A stretch of 64,000 nt of DNA from NCBI GenBank assembly GCA_029556545.1, contig JAKQEQ010000159.1, forward strand, positions 1 through 64,000, in the 5' to 3' direction. Positions 31,613-39,951 of this stretch are shown here, piece after piece. The notes under the pieces were generated by a model. It did not search any database, had not been told where the DNA came from, and saw nothing but the letters and a program-made list of their open reading frames with translations. Numbering within the stretch: the stretch's first letter is position 1; each line of letters begins with the position of its first letter. Source of the stretch: Candidatus Hydrogenedentota bacterium. Lineage in GTDB: Bacteria > Hydrogenedentota > Hydrogenedentia > Hydrogenedentales > JAGMZX01. Position numbers and translations under genes: made by a program.

Positions 31613-32557
31613 TCAGAGCGGCTTCAACAGTTTCTGGATTTCCGGCGTCTCCAGGTTATCGAGCGTAACAACCTTCACACCCGTGTCGATGCGCTTTTCG
31701 ACGGGTTGCCCTTTAATCGCGTCCATGGCCGTCTGCACGCTTAGATACCCCATCTTGAACGGGTCCTGCACTATCAGCGCCTGCACCGCGCCGTCGCGCA
31801 GCGCGGCCACTTCCTCGTCCGCCGCGTCAAAGCCCACCAGTTTCACCTGGCCCGCCTTCCCGAGCGTCTTGAGCGCCTGGGCCGCCCCGATGCAAGCACT
31901 CTCGTTTGCCGCGAAGATGCCCTTGATGTTCGGGTGCGCCGTCAGCATGTCCTGCGTCACGCTCATGGCCTTTGCCTCGTTGCTGTCGCAATACTGCACC
32001 GAAACGAGCCGGATGTTCGGAAATTCCTTGATTCCCTCCTTGAAGCCTTCCTCGCGCATCTGCGACGTGGCCGCGCCATAAACAAAGGGGATCAACCCGA
32101 CCTCGCCCTCTTCGCCGATGAGCCGCGCAAGCTCCCGGGCCGCCGCTTTCGCCCCGGCGATGTTGTCCGTCGCCACGAAGGAGAGCGGCAGGTCCGATGT
32201 CACCCCCGAGTCCATCGTGATGACCGGGATGCCGGCATCCAAGGCGCGCTGGATAGGACCGTTCAGTGCGTTCTCATCGCACGCGGCCAGCACGATCGCG
32301 TTCACGCCCCGGACGATCATCGTCTCGATGATGTCCACCTGCTTGTCGACCTGCGTCTCCTTGTCGGGGCCCATCCAGGTCACCGCGACGCCGAGGTCCT
32401 TCCCCGCCGTTTCGGCGCCGGTCTTTACCGTAAGCCAGAATTGATGCGTGAGGGCCTTGGGAATCACGGCGATGCGCACCTGGCCGCTTGACGATTGCCC
32501 GCAGCCGAATGAGGTCAGCATGCCCGCCAGCACGCAGGCGGCGATAACACGTTTCAT
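31613..32557 (-). CDS. Periplasmic sugar-binding lipoprotein (RbsB-like)
   Basis: The 314-residue protein is a type 1 periplasmic binding protein of the ribose/galactose class. It starts MKRVIAACVLAGMLTSFGCG, a lipoprotein-like signal ending in SFGC with Cys19 as the probable lipidation site (the -3 residue is atypical). The RbsB-like features are IPKALTHQFWLTVKTGAETA, GVNAIVLAACDENAL, GIPVITMDSGV, FVATDN, and GIFAANESACIGAAQALK. GGAGG lies upstream of the ATG at 32557. No transporter ATPase or permease gene is adjacent, so it is an orphan subunit here; its ligand is unknown, although a sugar or cyclitol is typical for the family. Confidence 0.88.
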   Translation of the reverse strand: MKRVIAACVLAGMLTSFGCGQSSSGQVRIAVIPKALTHQFWLTVKTGAETAGKDLGVAVTWMGPDKETQVDKQVDIIETMIVRGVNAIVLAACDENALNGPIQRALDAGIPVITMDSGVTSDLPLSFVATDNIAGAKAAARELARLIGEEGEVGLIPFVYGAATSQMREEGFKEGIKEFPNIRLVSVQYCDSNEAKAMSVTQDMLTAHPNIKGIFAANESACIGAAQALKTLGKAGQVKLVGFDAADEEVAALRDGAVQALIVQDPFKMGYLSVQTAMDAIKGQPVEKRIDTGVKVVTLDNLETPEIQKLLKPL

Positions 32558-32615
32558 GGTCCCTTGTCCTCCTTCGCCGCAAGCGGCGGCGACTGCTTCC
32601 CTTTCACGACGTCGG

Positions 32616-33836
32616 TCACCAGCGCACGAAGTAGCGCTGCCCCGCGCCGATAATCTCGATGGCGATGCCACTGTTCGCAACGCCGATTAGACGCGCGTTC
32701 GTGCCCGGAATCCGCTCGCCCACGAACACCTTGTGCAGGTTGATAATGGCGACCCCGTGGGGGCGATTCGCGTCCGCCTCGCGAATCACGTTGATCCGCA
32801 TGTTTTCGAGCCCCAAGCGTACCCGATCCGATCCTCTCAATTCCGGAAGGGTTTTCGGGTCCACCGGCTGAACCGGCGGCATCGCCGGAGGCGCCTGATC
32901 CACGTAATCCACCTCCCGGGGCGCCGGCGCGACGGGCGGCACGGGCATCTTGCCGGTGTTCTCAGGCGTCGACGCCGTAACGGACGGTACAGGCGCTTGC
33001 GCCACCTGAAGCGGCGGCGGTTCCGGCGTCGGCGCGGTCACGGGTATCGCCAGAGGGGGCGCTTGGGGCTCAGGCGACCGTGCAACCACCGGCGGCGCGG
33101 CTGGCGCAGGTGGCTCCGGCGCGGGCGCTTGCACAACCGCAGGCGGCGCGGCTGGCGCGGGGGACTCCGGCGCGGGCGCTTGCGCAACCGCAGGCGGCGC
33201 GGCGGGCGCAGGTGGCTCCGGCGCGGGCGCTTGCACAACCACAGGCGGCGCGGCTGGCGCGGGGGACTCCGGCACGGGCTGTTGCGCGACCACAGGCGGC
33301 GCGGCTGGCGCGGGCGCGGGCTGTTGCGCAACCACGGGCGGCGCGACTGGCACGGGGGACTCCGGCGCGGGCTGTTGCGCGACCACAGGCGGCGCGGCTG
33401 GCGCGGGCGCGGGCTCTTGGACGATCGCAGGCGGCGCGGCAGGCCCCGGTGGCGCTGGCGTGGGTTGCGCCAGGACCGTCGCGTTCCTCTTGTCCATGCC
33501 GTCCATATCGTCCATATCGTCCATCGCATCCGTCGCGCCTGCCGCAGCCTCGCGCGCCACGTGGCGCGCCTGCGCGCCCGGGACTTCCGGCGTGCTCGCC
33601 CGATTCAACACCACGAACACGATGACGGGCACAACCACCAGACACGCGGCCAAGGCCGCGCCCGCGGCGATCAGCCGCCCGCGCGTGACCTGAATGACGG
33701 CTTCCCCTGGCGTGGACGATTGGCCGAGCAGTTCCGCCTCGGCCTCTTCGGCCTCAAACGCGTCCTCTGCGGGCGCCTGGGCCGTTTGCATGCGTTCGGC
33801 TTCCACTTTCCGAAGCGCATCCAGTATCGAACTCAT
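32616..33836 (-). CDS. GspB-like protein with Pro/Ala-rich periplasmic spacer
   Basis: The 406-residue protein begins MSSILDALRKVEAERMQTAQ, the N-terminal pattern of GspB/ExeB proteins. A single membrane segment lies at about residues 55-77. A long spacer of roughly 17-residue Pro/Ala/Glu/Val repeats follows (units such as PAPESPAPAAPPVVAQ), preceded by an acidic MDDMDDMDGMDKR string encoded by a 9-bp tract. The conserved C-terminal domain ends the protein (LENMRINVIREADANRPHGV and VFVGERIPGTNARLIGV). GspB works with the GspA ATPase in assembling the type II secretin through the cell wall. The gspA-like gene lies 99 bp upstream on the same strand, which supports the call. Confidence 0.8.
   Translation of the reverse strand: MSSILDALRKVEAERMQTAQAPAEDAFEAEEAEAELLGQSSTPGEAVIQVTRGRLIAAGAALAACLVVVPVIVFVVLNRASTPEVPGAQARHVAREAAAGATDAMDDMDDMDGMDKRNATVLAQPTPAPPGPAAPPAIVQEPAPAPAAPPVVAQQPAPESPVPVAPPVVAQQPAPAPAAPPVVAQQPVPESPAPAAPPVVVQAPAPEPPAPAAPPAVAQAPAPESPAPAAPPAVVQAPAPEPPAPAAPPVVARSPEPQAPPLAIPVTAPTPEPPPLQVAQAPVPSVTASTPENTGKMPVPPVAPAPREVDYVDQAPPAMPPVQPVDPKTLPELRGSDRVRLGLENMRINVIREADANRPHGVAIINLHKVFVGERIPGTNARLIGVANSGIAIEIIGAGQRYFVRW
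33065..33450 (-). repeat. In-frame ~51-bp repeats encoding a Pro/Ala spacer
   Basis: About seven or eight imperfect copies of a roughly 51-bp unit (17 codons) lie in tandem inside the gspB-like gene. They give units like PAPESPAPAAPPVVAQ and PAPEPPAPAAPPAVVQ. Limits are approximate. Copy-number change would keep the frame and alter only the spacer length. Confidence 0.75.
33492..33536. repeat. 9-bp-period GTCC tract inside the gspB-like gene
   Basis: Units GTCCATGCC, GTCCATATC, GTCCATATC, GTCCATCGC and ATCCGTCGC repeat every 9 bp. Read on the minus strand in the gene's frame they encode MDDMDDMDGMD. The same sequence type occurs outside genes elsewhere, so this looks like an in-frame insertion or expansion. 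Confidence 0.75.
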
Positions 33837-33935
33837 TCGCCGCTCTCCGTTTCCGCGCACGCCGGCCAACAGCGACCAGCGCGCCACGCTATTCAAACAT
33901 GCCGCCGCCCCGCCGTCAAGACGGCCGGGACCCGC

Positions 33936-35957
33936 CTATTCCGCCGCCCCTTCATGGGGCGTCAAAGGCGCATTCGCCGGTACCGGCTGCGTCGCCGGCT
34001 TTTCGATGTCCTCCAACGGAAGCGTCGGCGGTTCGGCGGGCTCCGACAAAACCTCCATCACAACCGCGGGCGGGCCTTCTTGCGTGGGCGCGTGCGCCCC
34101 GGGCAACTCTGACTGATCCGACTGATCCGACCGATCCGACAAGTCCGGTGTCTCGGCGCTCGGCGCGGGGTCTGCCGTCGCGGCATCCTCGGCCGGTGTC
34201 GGCGGTGTCTCGGGCTGCCGCACGTTCGGTTCCGGCGCGGGCACATCGAGCGCGCGCAAGGCGGGCGTGGGGGTTTCGGGGAGCCAACTCGTGAGCGCCA
34301 TCCGCACCTGCTTGCCCGCGAGCCCGTCAATCAACAGACCGCTTTCTGCCTGGAGTCGGCTGACCGCCATGGCCGTCTCCGCGTCATACACATTGGACAT
34401 GTTCTCCGCGCGCAGGCGGCCGGTCCGCCGCAATGCCTCTTTCAACCGCGCGACGGTCTCGCCCGAACTATTGGGAAGCAGGACGCGCGCGCCGGGGGTC
34501 GGGTCCCGCCACAACACGACCGCCTCGCCCGCATAATACGCCTGGAACTCCTCCCGCGTGGCCGTGACCGTTTCCTCGCCTGCGGCGGTCAACCGCAAAC
34601 GATCCTCTTCGACACCGGTCAGCGCCAGCCAGCAATCCTTCGTTCCCATGCGCATCTTCACGAATGTCGGCAGATTCACAACCAGTAACTGATCCAGCGC
34701 GGGCCGAAGCACCTCGAACGCCAGGCCGTTGCGAACGGCGAAAGCCGCGAAGGCCGGTATGGTGTCATCTTCCGGCCGCGCCGCAACCGGCTCGACATTC
34801 CATGCATCGAGCAGCGCCGCCGATGCCGCCTCGATCGCCGGTCCCGGCTCGATCGCGAGAAGCGCCGTGATAAAGTCGCTCCGCTCGGGCTCGGGCAGCT
34901 TGGATGCCGCGGGGTTCGGCTCGGAAACCGTGGCGGCATCCGCCGGATCGAGGGCGATCGGACGCGGAACCGGCGACGCCGCGGGAACGGGGCGTGCGCT
35001 CTGTGTCGCCATTTCCTCGAGCAGGTTCTCGAGGGGCCGCACCAGGCCGTAGAACGCCAGCAGCACGATGACGCACGCGGTGACAAGCAACGCCGGGCTG
35101 GGCAGGAGCCGCCCGATCGCCTGCCGGAAGGGAGTACGCCGTGCCCGCACGCGCTCCCCCCGGATTTCCCGCGCCGCCAGGCGCACAATCGGGGCCGTGA
35201 TCGTGCGGACCTCCTTGGTGTAGCCCACCAGCAGCGCGCGATCGCACACCGCGTTAATCACACGAGGCACCCCACCCGAAAAACGGTAGATCGCCCGCAC
35301 CGCCTTGCGATCGAATTGCACCTTGCGCCGCCCCCCCGCCACGTGCAGCCGGTACGCGATGTATTGCAGCGTCTCCGTCTCCGTGAGCGGCTTCAGATGA
35401 TACCGCGCCGTGATCCGCTGGTTGAGCTGCCGCAGTTCCCTCAGCGCGAGCACTTCGGCCAGTTCCGGCTGCCCGATGAGAATGATCTGGAGCAACTTGT
35501 CCTTCTCTGTCTCGAGATTCGACAGCAGGCGAATCTGTTCGAGCACCGGCGGGGCAAGGTTCTGCGCCTCATCGATGACCAGCACGCAATTACGGCCCCG
35601 CGCCGCCGCATCGAGCAGGTACTTGTTCAGGGAATCCACCAGTTCGAGGGCGTTCTCCGGGCACGCATCAATGCCGAATTCCTCGTTGATCTTTTTCAGC
35701 AGCTCGATGCTGCTCAACGCCGGATTGAAAATAAACGCGACATCCGTCTCCGGGTCAAGCTGGTTCAACAGATTCCGGCAAATCGTCGTCTTCCCCGTCC
35801 CGATTTCGCCCGTCAGCATCACGAACCCGCTGTGGTTCTTGATCCCGTACAGGAGGTGCGCGAACGCTTCCTTATGCTTGTCGCTCAGGTAAAGGAACTT
35901 CGGGTCCGGCGTCAGATTGAACGGCTTTTCTCGAAGGCCATAGAACACTTCGTACAT
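33936..35957 (-). CDS. GspA/ExeA-like AAA ATPase with periplasmic C-terminal domains
   Basis: The 673-residue protein starts MYEVFYGLREKPFNLTPDPK, the classic ExeA/GspA N-terminus. Walker A GEIGTGKTT is at residues 50-58 and Walker B VLVIDEAQNL near 123-132. A membrane helix lies around 283-303 (LLVTACVIVLLAFYGLV). The periplasmic part contains a peptidoglycan-binding-like segment near NSSGETVARLKEALRRTG and ends in a Pro/Thr-rich tail. An acidic string DLSDRSDQSDQSE is coded by a 9-bp tract. GspA pairs with GspB to open peptidoglycan for secretin assembly. I prefer this ATG to one 14 codons upstream. Core type II secretion genes are not in the window. Confidence 0.85.
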   Translation of the reverse strand: MYEVFYGLREKPFNLTPDPKFLYLSDKHKEAFAHLLYGIKNHSGFVMLTGEIGTGKTTICRNLLNQLDPETDVAFIFNPALSSIELLKKINEEFGIDACPENALELVDSLNKYLLDAAARGRNCVLVIDEAQNLAPPVLEQIRLLSNLETEKDKLLQIILIGQPELAEVLALRELRQLNQRITARYHLKPLTETETLQYIAYRLHVAGGRRKVQFDRKAVRAIYRFSGGVPRVINAVCDRALLVGYTKEVRTITAPIVRLAAREIRGERVRARRTPFRQAIGRLLPSPALLVTACVIVLLAFYGLVRPLENLLEEMATQSARPVPAASPVPRPIALDPADAATVSEPNPAASKLPEPERSDFITALLAIEPGPAIEAASAALLDAWNVEPVAARPEDDTIPAFAAFAVRNGLAFEVLRPALDQLLVVNLPTFVKMRMGTKDCWLALTGVEEDRLRLTAAGEETVTATREEFQAYYAGEAVVLWRDPTPGARVLLPNSSGETVARLKEALRRTGRLRAENMSNVYDAETAMAVSRLQAESGLLIDGLAGKQVRMALTSWLPETPTPALRALDVPAPEPNVRQPETPPTPAEDAATADPAPSAETPDLSDRSDQSDQSELPGAHAPTQEGPPAVVMEVLSEPAEPPTLPLEDIEKPATQPVPANAPLTPHEGAAE
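34111..34146. repeat. 9-bp-period tract inside the gspA-like gene
   Basis: Units GACTGATCC, GACTGATCC, GACCGATCC and GACAAGTCC follow one another at 9-bp spacing. In the gene's minus-strand frame they encode SDRSDQSDQSE. The units match the complement of the tract at 14991 (xxGTCCGAC). Confidence 0.7.
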
Positions 35958-36398
35958 GGAAAACCTCGCGACCTTCTCGCTCGCGGAGAGAACCGCCACC
36001 CTGGAAAAATCGGCTTAACGGGACCCATCCGAGACTGTCTTCGAATGCTCCCGTTTCCGTTTTCCCCAGGAACCGTGGCGCTGTGTAACCGCCTTTCCGC
36101 TACGCCGACGTAGCCTAACACGGAAAGACCGTGGAATCAATGACTTCCTTCAACGCGTTTTCCAAGACAATCGGGGAATTGACAGAATTCGGATTTTGAG
36201 GTACGCTATAGTCAGACGTGAACGCGGGGGAAGGTGGAGAGGCATAACGCCTTTTCACTTTGGGGTACGCAGAAGCGGCTGTTGCCGTCGCTTCTTCTCG
36301 CGACGTGCTCATATACGCGAGTTCGGGTGTGTAACGAAGGCAGAAAGATGACCGTGACGGGGGCGATCCACTCGGGGGACCGCTCAGGAGGTAGAACT
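35958..36398. other. Intergenic region between divergent gspA-like and surface-protein genes
   Basis: These 441 bp contain no recognisable gene; the in-frame upstream extension of the surface-protein frame has neither a good start nor protein-like composition. A TTGACA at 36179-36184, read rightward, is followed by TACGCT after 17 bp and by TATAGT after 22 bp, so a promoter for the surface protein is likely near here. The leader before the ATG at 36399 is then about 190 nt, long enough for regulation at RNA level. Confidence 0.5.
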
Positions 36399-39300
36399 AT
36401 GTCTTATCACAAAGTATTTCAGGCGTACTGTGTCTTCTGGACCGTTTGCTGCGCGGCATTCGTGCTTGCCGGCACGCCGACGTTCGCCAACGGCGTGTCG
36501 CACGGAGTAAACATTACGGTAAAATCTGGTGCCGTAGGACTCCCCGCCCCGCCGGTCCCGCGCGACGTCAACGCGAACGCAGACCCCTGGAACGATATTT
36601 ACAAGGCCGGCGGCACGGCCCCGGCGCCAGGTTCGACCAGCCTGCTGCGGCTGGACAAGGCGCTCCTCGGCCTGCTCCCCCACGACGACATCGACGCCAT
36701 TTCCTACGCCGACGCCAATGTGGCGCTGCCGCCGCCAGTGCTAATTGCCGACGGGCCCGCCTGGGTTGAGGGAATTCCCGGCGGCGGCTGGGAAGACTGG
36801 CAAGGCAACCTCATCTTCTGGCACTTCTCGGTGGATGAGTTTGCGCTCGGCGTGTTCAACCCCTTTACCATTCCTCCCAAGTCCGCGGTGCGCAACGAAG
36901 TCATGGCGGGCACCTCGTGGAACCTGCTGCCCGCGAATCCGAATGAGGCGCACGGCGACTACTTCATCGCCAGCACCGCCTTCCCCGGCGGCAAAGGCAA
37001 CAATTTCCTGGGCGCGGATGAAGAACAGTTGACGCTTGATATCTCGCCGCTCGCCGCGCCCCACGCGCAGGACGACCTGAACGGTCTGGACCTGGAGGCG
37101 GACCTGATCCTGCATCCAGACATCCCGCTACAGCCGGGAGAGTTGTTCTTCTCTCTCGCGCCGGGCTCGCCGTCCCTCGCGGGCATCGACCCCTTCTTCC
37201 TGCGGCCCTTCTCCGAGGCGGACATTCTCACCCCGAACGGCGGGGGGGGATTTCGCATCGCGCAGGTGGTGGACGGCCTGATCGTGAACGGCAACGCGGA
37301 ACGGCTCGGCATCCCCTTGGGCAACAACCTGGACGCCCTCTTCGTGGACGGCAACGGCATTCCCTGCTTCTCCGTGCAAATGCTGATCCCCAGCATGATG
37401 CCGGGTACTCCGAATGCGAATCCCGGCGACATCCTGGTGCCGGACGGCATGTTGTACCCACTCGGCATGCCGGTTCCGGACGGGGTAGCCGACGAGTTGA
37501 TTCCCGCGCGCGACCTCGGCCTGCTCGACCTCGAGAAAATTGGAACGCCGGAAGACCCACCCGACCCGCAAGACGACAACCTGAACGCCCTCGACGCCGA
37601 ATTGGAGCCGTACACGTCGCCTCCTCCTCCCGTGGAAGGCAAGGACGATGCTCTTGTGCCTGGTGGCGAAGGCGAAGGTGAAGGTGAAGGTGAGGGCGAG
37701 GGCGAAGGCGAAGGTGAGGGCGAGGGCGAGGGTGAGGGTGAAGGTGAAGGCGAAGGTGAAGGCGAGGGTGAGGAACCGAATCCCTTCGGCATCAATATCT
37801 CCGTGCGCGTGAACAGCGCCGGATTGCCGCCGCCGCCGTGGCCCCGGGACGTCGCGCTCAATCCGGATCCTTGGAACGACGTCTATAAGGCCGGCGCAGG
37901 CCGCAACCTCCTGCGGCTACCGCAGCATCTGTTAGGACTCCTCCCCGGCGACGATATCAATGCCATCTCCTATCGCGATACCGTCGTGTTTCTGCCGCCG
38001 CCCGCGCCCGCGGACCCGCCTTTCTGGGCGGACTTGCCGGGCCATGGGTGGTGGGACGCCGCGGGATTGCCTATATACTGGCATTTCTCCGTGGACGCGT
38101 GGGCGATTGGCGTCGGATTCAAACCGCTCGCGATGCCGCCGCGCCCGCCGTCTGATGTCAATAACGAAGTCCTGCTTGGCAGACAATGGAATGTGGTGCT
38201 CGCGAATCCTAACGAGGCGCATGGGGACTACTTCCTCACCAGCATTGTGTTTCCTGTTGGAATGCCAGGGGGCATTGGGTCAAACCTCCTCGTCGGCGAC
38301 GAAGAAGCGCTCGGACTCGCCATTCAGAACAACGTCGCGCCCCCGCCAGCCCACGACAACGACGACCTGAATGCACTCGACTTGCACGCGCCGTTGATCG
38401 ATAGCCGACCCCATCCGCTGCCGCCCGGCTGCCTTTACTTCTCATTGGCTAAGGGATCCCCTTCGCTCGGCGGATTCGACCCCACTTTCGGGCGGCCTGT
38501 CACCGCCGCGGACATTTTTACGCCTGACGGCGCGGGCGGATTCCGTATCGCGCTGATGGCCGATGGACTGCTTGTAAACGGAAACGCTGAAACGTTGGGG
38601 GTTCCCCTCGATAATGATCTCGATGCGCTGTTTGTCGACGGACAAGGCATCCCCTGCTTTTCGGTATTAAGCCCCATTGTGAGCGCCCTGCATCAAGCCG
38701 CGAATCCCGGCGATATCCTCGTTCCCGACGGCATGCTCCTGCCGGCGGGAGGACCCGTACCAGACGGTGTCGCCGACGAAATGATCCCCGCTCGAGACCT
38801 CGGGCTCCTCGACCTCGAGAAGCTTCCTAATCCCGAGGACCCCGACCCCGACCCGCAAGACGACAATCTGAACGCCCTGGATGCGGAACTGGCCAGTGTA
38901 CCGCCGGATAACCCTCCGGGTGAGGGCCAGGACCAGGCCGGTAGCGAAGGAGAAGGAGAGGGCGAAGGAGAAGGTGAAGGTGAGGGTGAAGGCGAGGGAG
39001 AGGGCGAAGGTGAAGGAGAAGGGGAGGGAGAGGGCGAAGGAGAAGGTGAAGGGGAGGGTGAAGGCGAAGGAGAAGGTGAAGGCGAAGGGGAGGGAGAGGG
39101 CGAAGGCGAAGGAGAAGGAGAAGGCGAAGGTGAAGGGGAAGGGGAAGGAGAAGGCGAGGGCGAAGGCGAAGGGGAAGGTGAAGGGGAGGGAGAGGGCGAA
39201 GGGGAAGGAGAAGGAGAAGGCGAAGGTGAAGGTGAAGGGGAAGGGGAAGGCGAAGGCGAAGGAGAAGGCGAAGGTGAAGGGGAAGGTGAAGGCGAGGGAG

Positions 39301-39668
39301 AGGGCGAAGGTGAGGGCGAAGGCGAAGGGGAGGGCGAGGGGGACCCTTGCTTCAGCGAATACCACACGGCGGACCAGTCGCAGAATAATCTCATCGAGTT
39401 GACCGAGTTGTTGCGGGTCATTCAGTTCTATAACAGTGGCGGATTCCACTGCGCCGATGACCCCTCGAGCACGGAAGACGGCTACGTCCCCGGGCCGGGT
39501 GCGAACCACGCTTGTTGCCCCCACGACAGCGACTACGTGCCCTCCGGCCCCGATTGGGAGGTCAAACTGACGGAGTTGTTGCGCGTAATCCAGTTCTACA
39601 ACTCGGGCGGCTACTACTACTGCCCGGACGAAGCGACGGAGGACGGTTTTTGCCCAGGGCAGCCTTGA
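36399..39668 (+). CDS. Giant exported protein: tandem modules, Gly-Glu linkers, dockerin-like C-terminus
   Basis: The 1089-residue protein starts at an ATG 7 bp after AGGAGG. A signal peptide (residues 1-32, ending near PTFANG) is followed by two copies of an approximately 390-residue module of unknown function. Each begins with a 'GxNI(T/S)V..SAGLPxPPxPRDV' segment and 'DPWND(I/V)YKAG', and each ends with 'DGVADE(L/M)IPARDLGLLDLEK' and 'DPQDDNLNALDAEL'. A linker of 18 Gly-Glu pairs (423-458) separates them, and one of 66 pairs (850-981) leads to the C-terminal module (982-1089). That module repeats LTELLRVIQFYNSGG twice, has six Cys and acidic turns, and resembles a dockerin or surface-anchoring tag. 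The role of the main modules is unknown. Confidence 0.85.
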   Translation: MSYHKVFQAYCVFWTVCCAAFVLAGTPTFANGVSHGVNITVKSGAVGLPAPPVPRDVNANADPWNDIYKAGGTAPAPGSTSLLRLDKALLGLLPHDDIDAISYADANVALPPPVLIADGPAWVEGIPGGGWEDWQGNLIFWHFSVDEFALGVFNPFTIPPKSAVRNEVMAGTSWNLLPANPNEAHGDYFIASTAFPGGKGNNFLGADEEQLTLDISPLAAPHAQDDLNGLDLEADLILHPDIPLQPGELFFSLAPGSPSLAGIDPFFLRPFSEADILTPNGGGGFRIAQVVDGLIVNGNAERLGIPLGNNLDALFVDGNGIPCFSVQMLIPSMMPGTPNANPGDILVPDGMLYPLGMPVPDGVADELIPARDLGLLDLEKIGTPEDPPDPQDDNLNALDAELEPYTSPPPPVEGKDDALVPGGEGEGEGEGEGEGEGEGEGEGEGEGEGEGEGEGEGEEPNPFGINISVRVNSAGLPPPPWPRDVALNPDPWNDVYKAGAGRNLLRLPQHLLGLLPGDDINAISYRDTVVFLPPPAPADPPFWADLPGHGWWDAAGLPIYWHFSVDAWAIGVGFKPLAMPPRPPSDVNNEVLLGRQWNVVLANPNEAHGDYFLTSIVFPVGMPGGIGSNLLVGDEEALGLAIQNNVAPPPAHDNDDLNALDLHAPLIDSRPHPLPPGCLYFSLAKGSPSLGGFDPTFGRPVTAADIFTPDGAGGFRIALMADGLLVNGNAETLGVPLDNDLDALFVDGQGIPCFSVLSPIVSALHQAANPGDILVPDGMLLPAGGPVPDGVADEMIPARDLGLLDLEKLPNPEDPDPDPQDDNLNALDAELASVPPDNPPGEGQDQAGSEGEGEGEGEGEGEGEGEGEGEGEGEGEGEGEGEGEGEGEGEGEGEGEGEGEGEGEGEGEGEGEGEGEGEGEGEGEGEGEGEGEGEGEGEGEGEGEGEGEGEGEGEGEGEGEGEGEGEGEGEGEGEGEGEGEGDPCFSEYHTADQSQNNLIELTELLRVIQFYNSGGFHCADDPSSTEDGYVPGPGANHACCPHDSDYVPSGPDWEVKLTELLRVIQFYNSGGYYYCPDEATEDGFCPGQP
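37665..37772 (+). repeat. (GGNGAR)18 tract coding a Gly-Glu linker
   Basis: Eighteen perfect hexanucleotide Gly-Glu codon pairs lie in frame between the two modules of the surface protein. Third positions vary (GGC/GGT, GAA/GAG), so selection acts on the peptide rather than only on DNA identity. Confidence 0.9.
38946..39341 (+). repeat. (GARGGN)66 tract coding a 132-residue Gly-Glu linker
   Basis: This 396-bp tract codes an uninterrupted Glu-Gly repeat before the C-terminal module. Four kinds of Gly codon and both Glu codons are mixed. The complementary strand gives equally long Ser-Pro frames that are artefacts of the repeat. Confidence 0.92.
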
Positions 39669-39766
39669 ACGCCGTGCGCGGAAATGCCGAACGCATTCGA
39701 GACGTGGAATAGGAGAGTGAGTCCATTTCGCGGCTCATTGATATGGGACTAAACGCCGAAAAAGGA

Positions 39767-39784
39767 GATAAAACCGATTTTATC
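39767..39784. terminator. AT-rich hairpin after the first surface-protein gene
   Basis: GATAAAA, loop CCGA, TTTTATC form a perfect 7-bp stem 99 bp after the stop of the upstream gene. It lies in an unusually AT-rich patch. It may be a terminator, though no long T run follows, or a site in the leader of the next gene. Confidence 0.4.
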
Positions 39785-39862
39785 TTATGGATTTGCGGGA
39801 AGATCGGCAAGTGGAGTGTTTTCGTAAGTCGTTGCGCCGCAAGGATCTTTGCAAGAAAGGGC

Positions 39863-39892
39863 TTGTGTGTTCCGCCTAGACGGTGCTATAAT
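39863..39892 (+). promoter_or_regulatory. Promoter of the second surface-protein gene
   Basis: TTGTGT (39863-39868), 18 bp, TATAAT (39887-39892), about 60 bp before the ATG at 39952. The -10 box is perfect. Confidence 0.6.
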
Positions 39893-39951
39893 GGGTTCGG
39901 GTTGGAGTTGAGGTACGAAACCGAAGCGAAAGGAATGAGGGGTTCTTTGTC

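Noticed and set aside
38693..39524. Long minus-strand frames opposite the Gly-Glu tract coding Ser-Pro or Phe-Ala/Thr repeats
   Set aside because: They are the unavoidable translation of a hexanucleotide repeat on the other strand; no ribosome-binding site or ordinary protein sequence flanks them.
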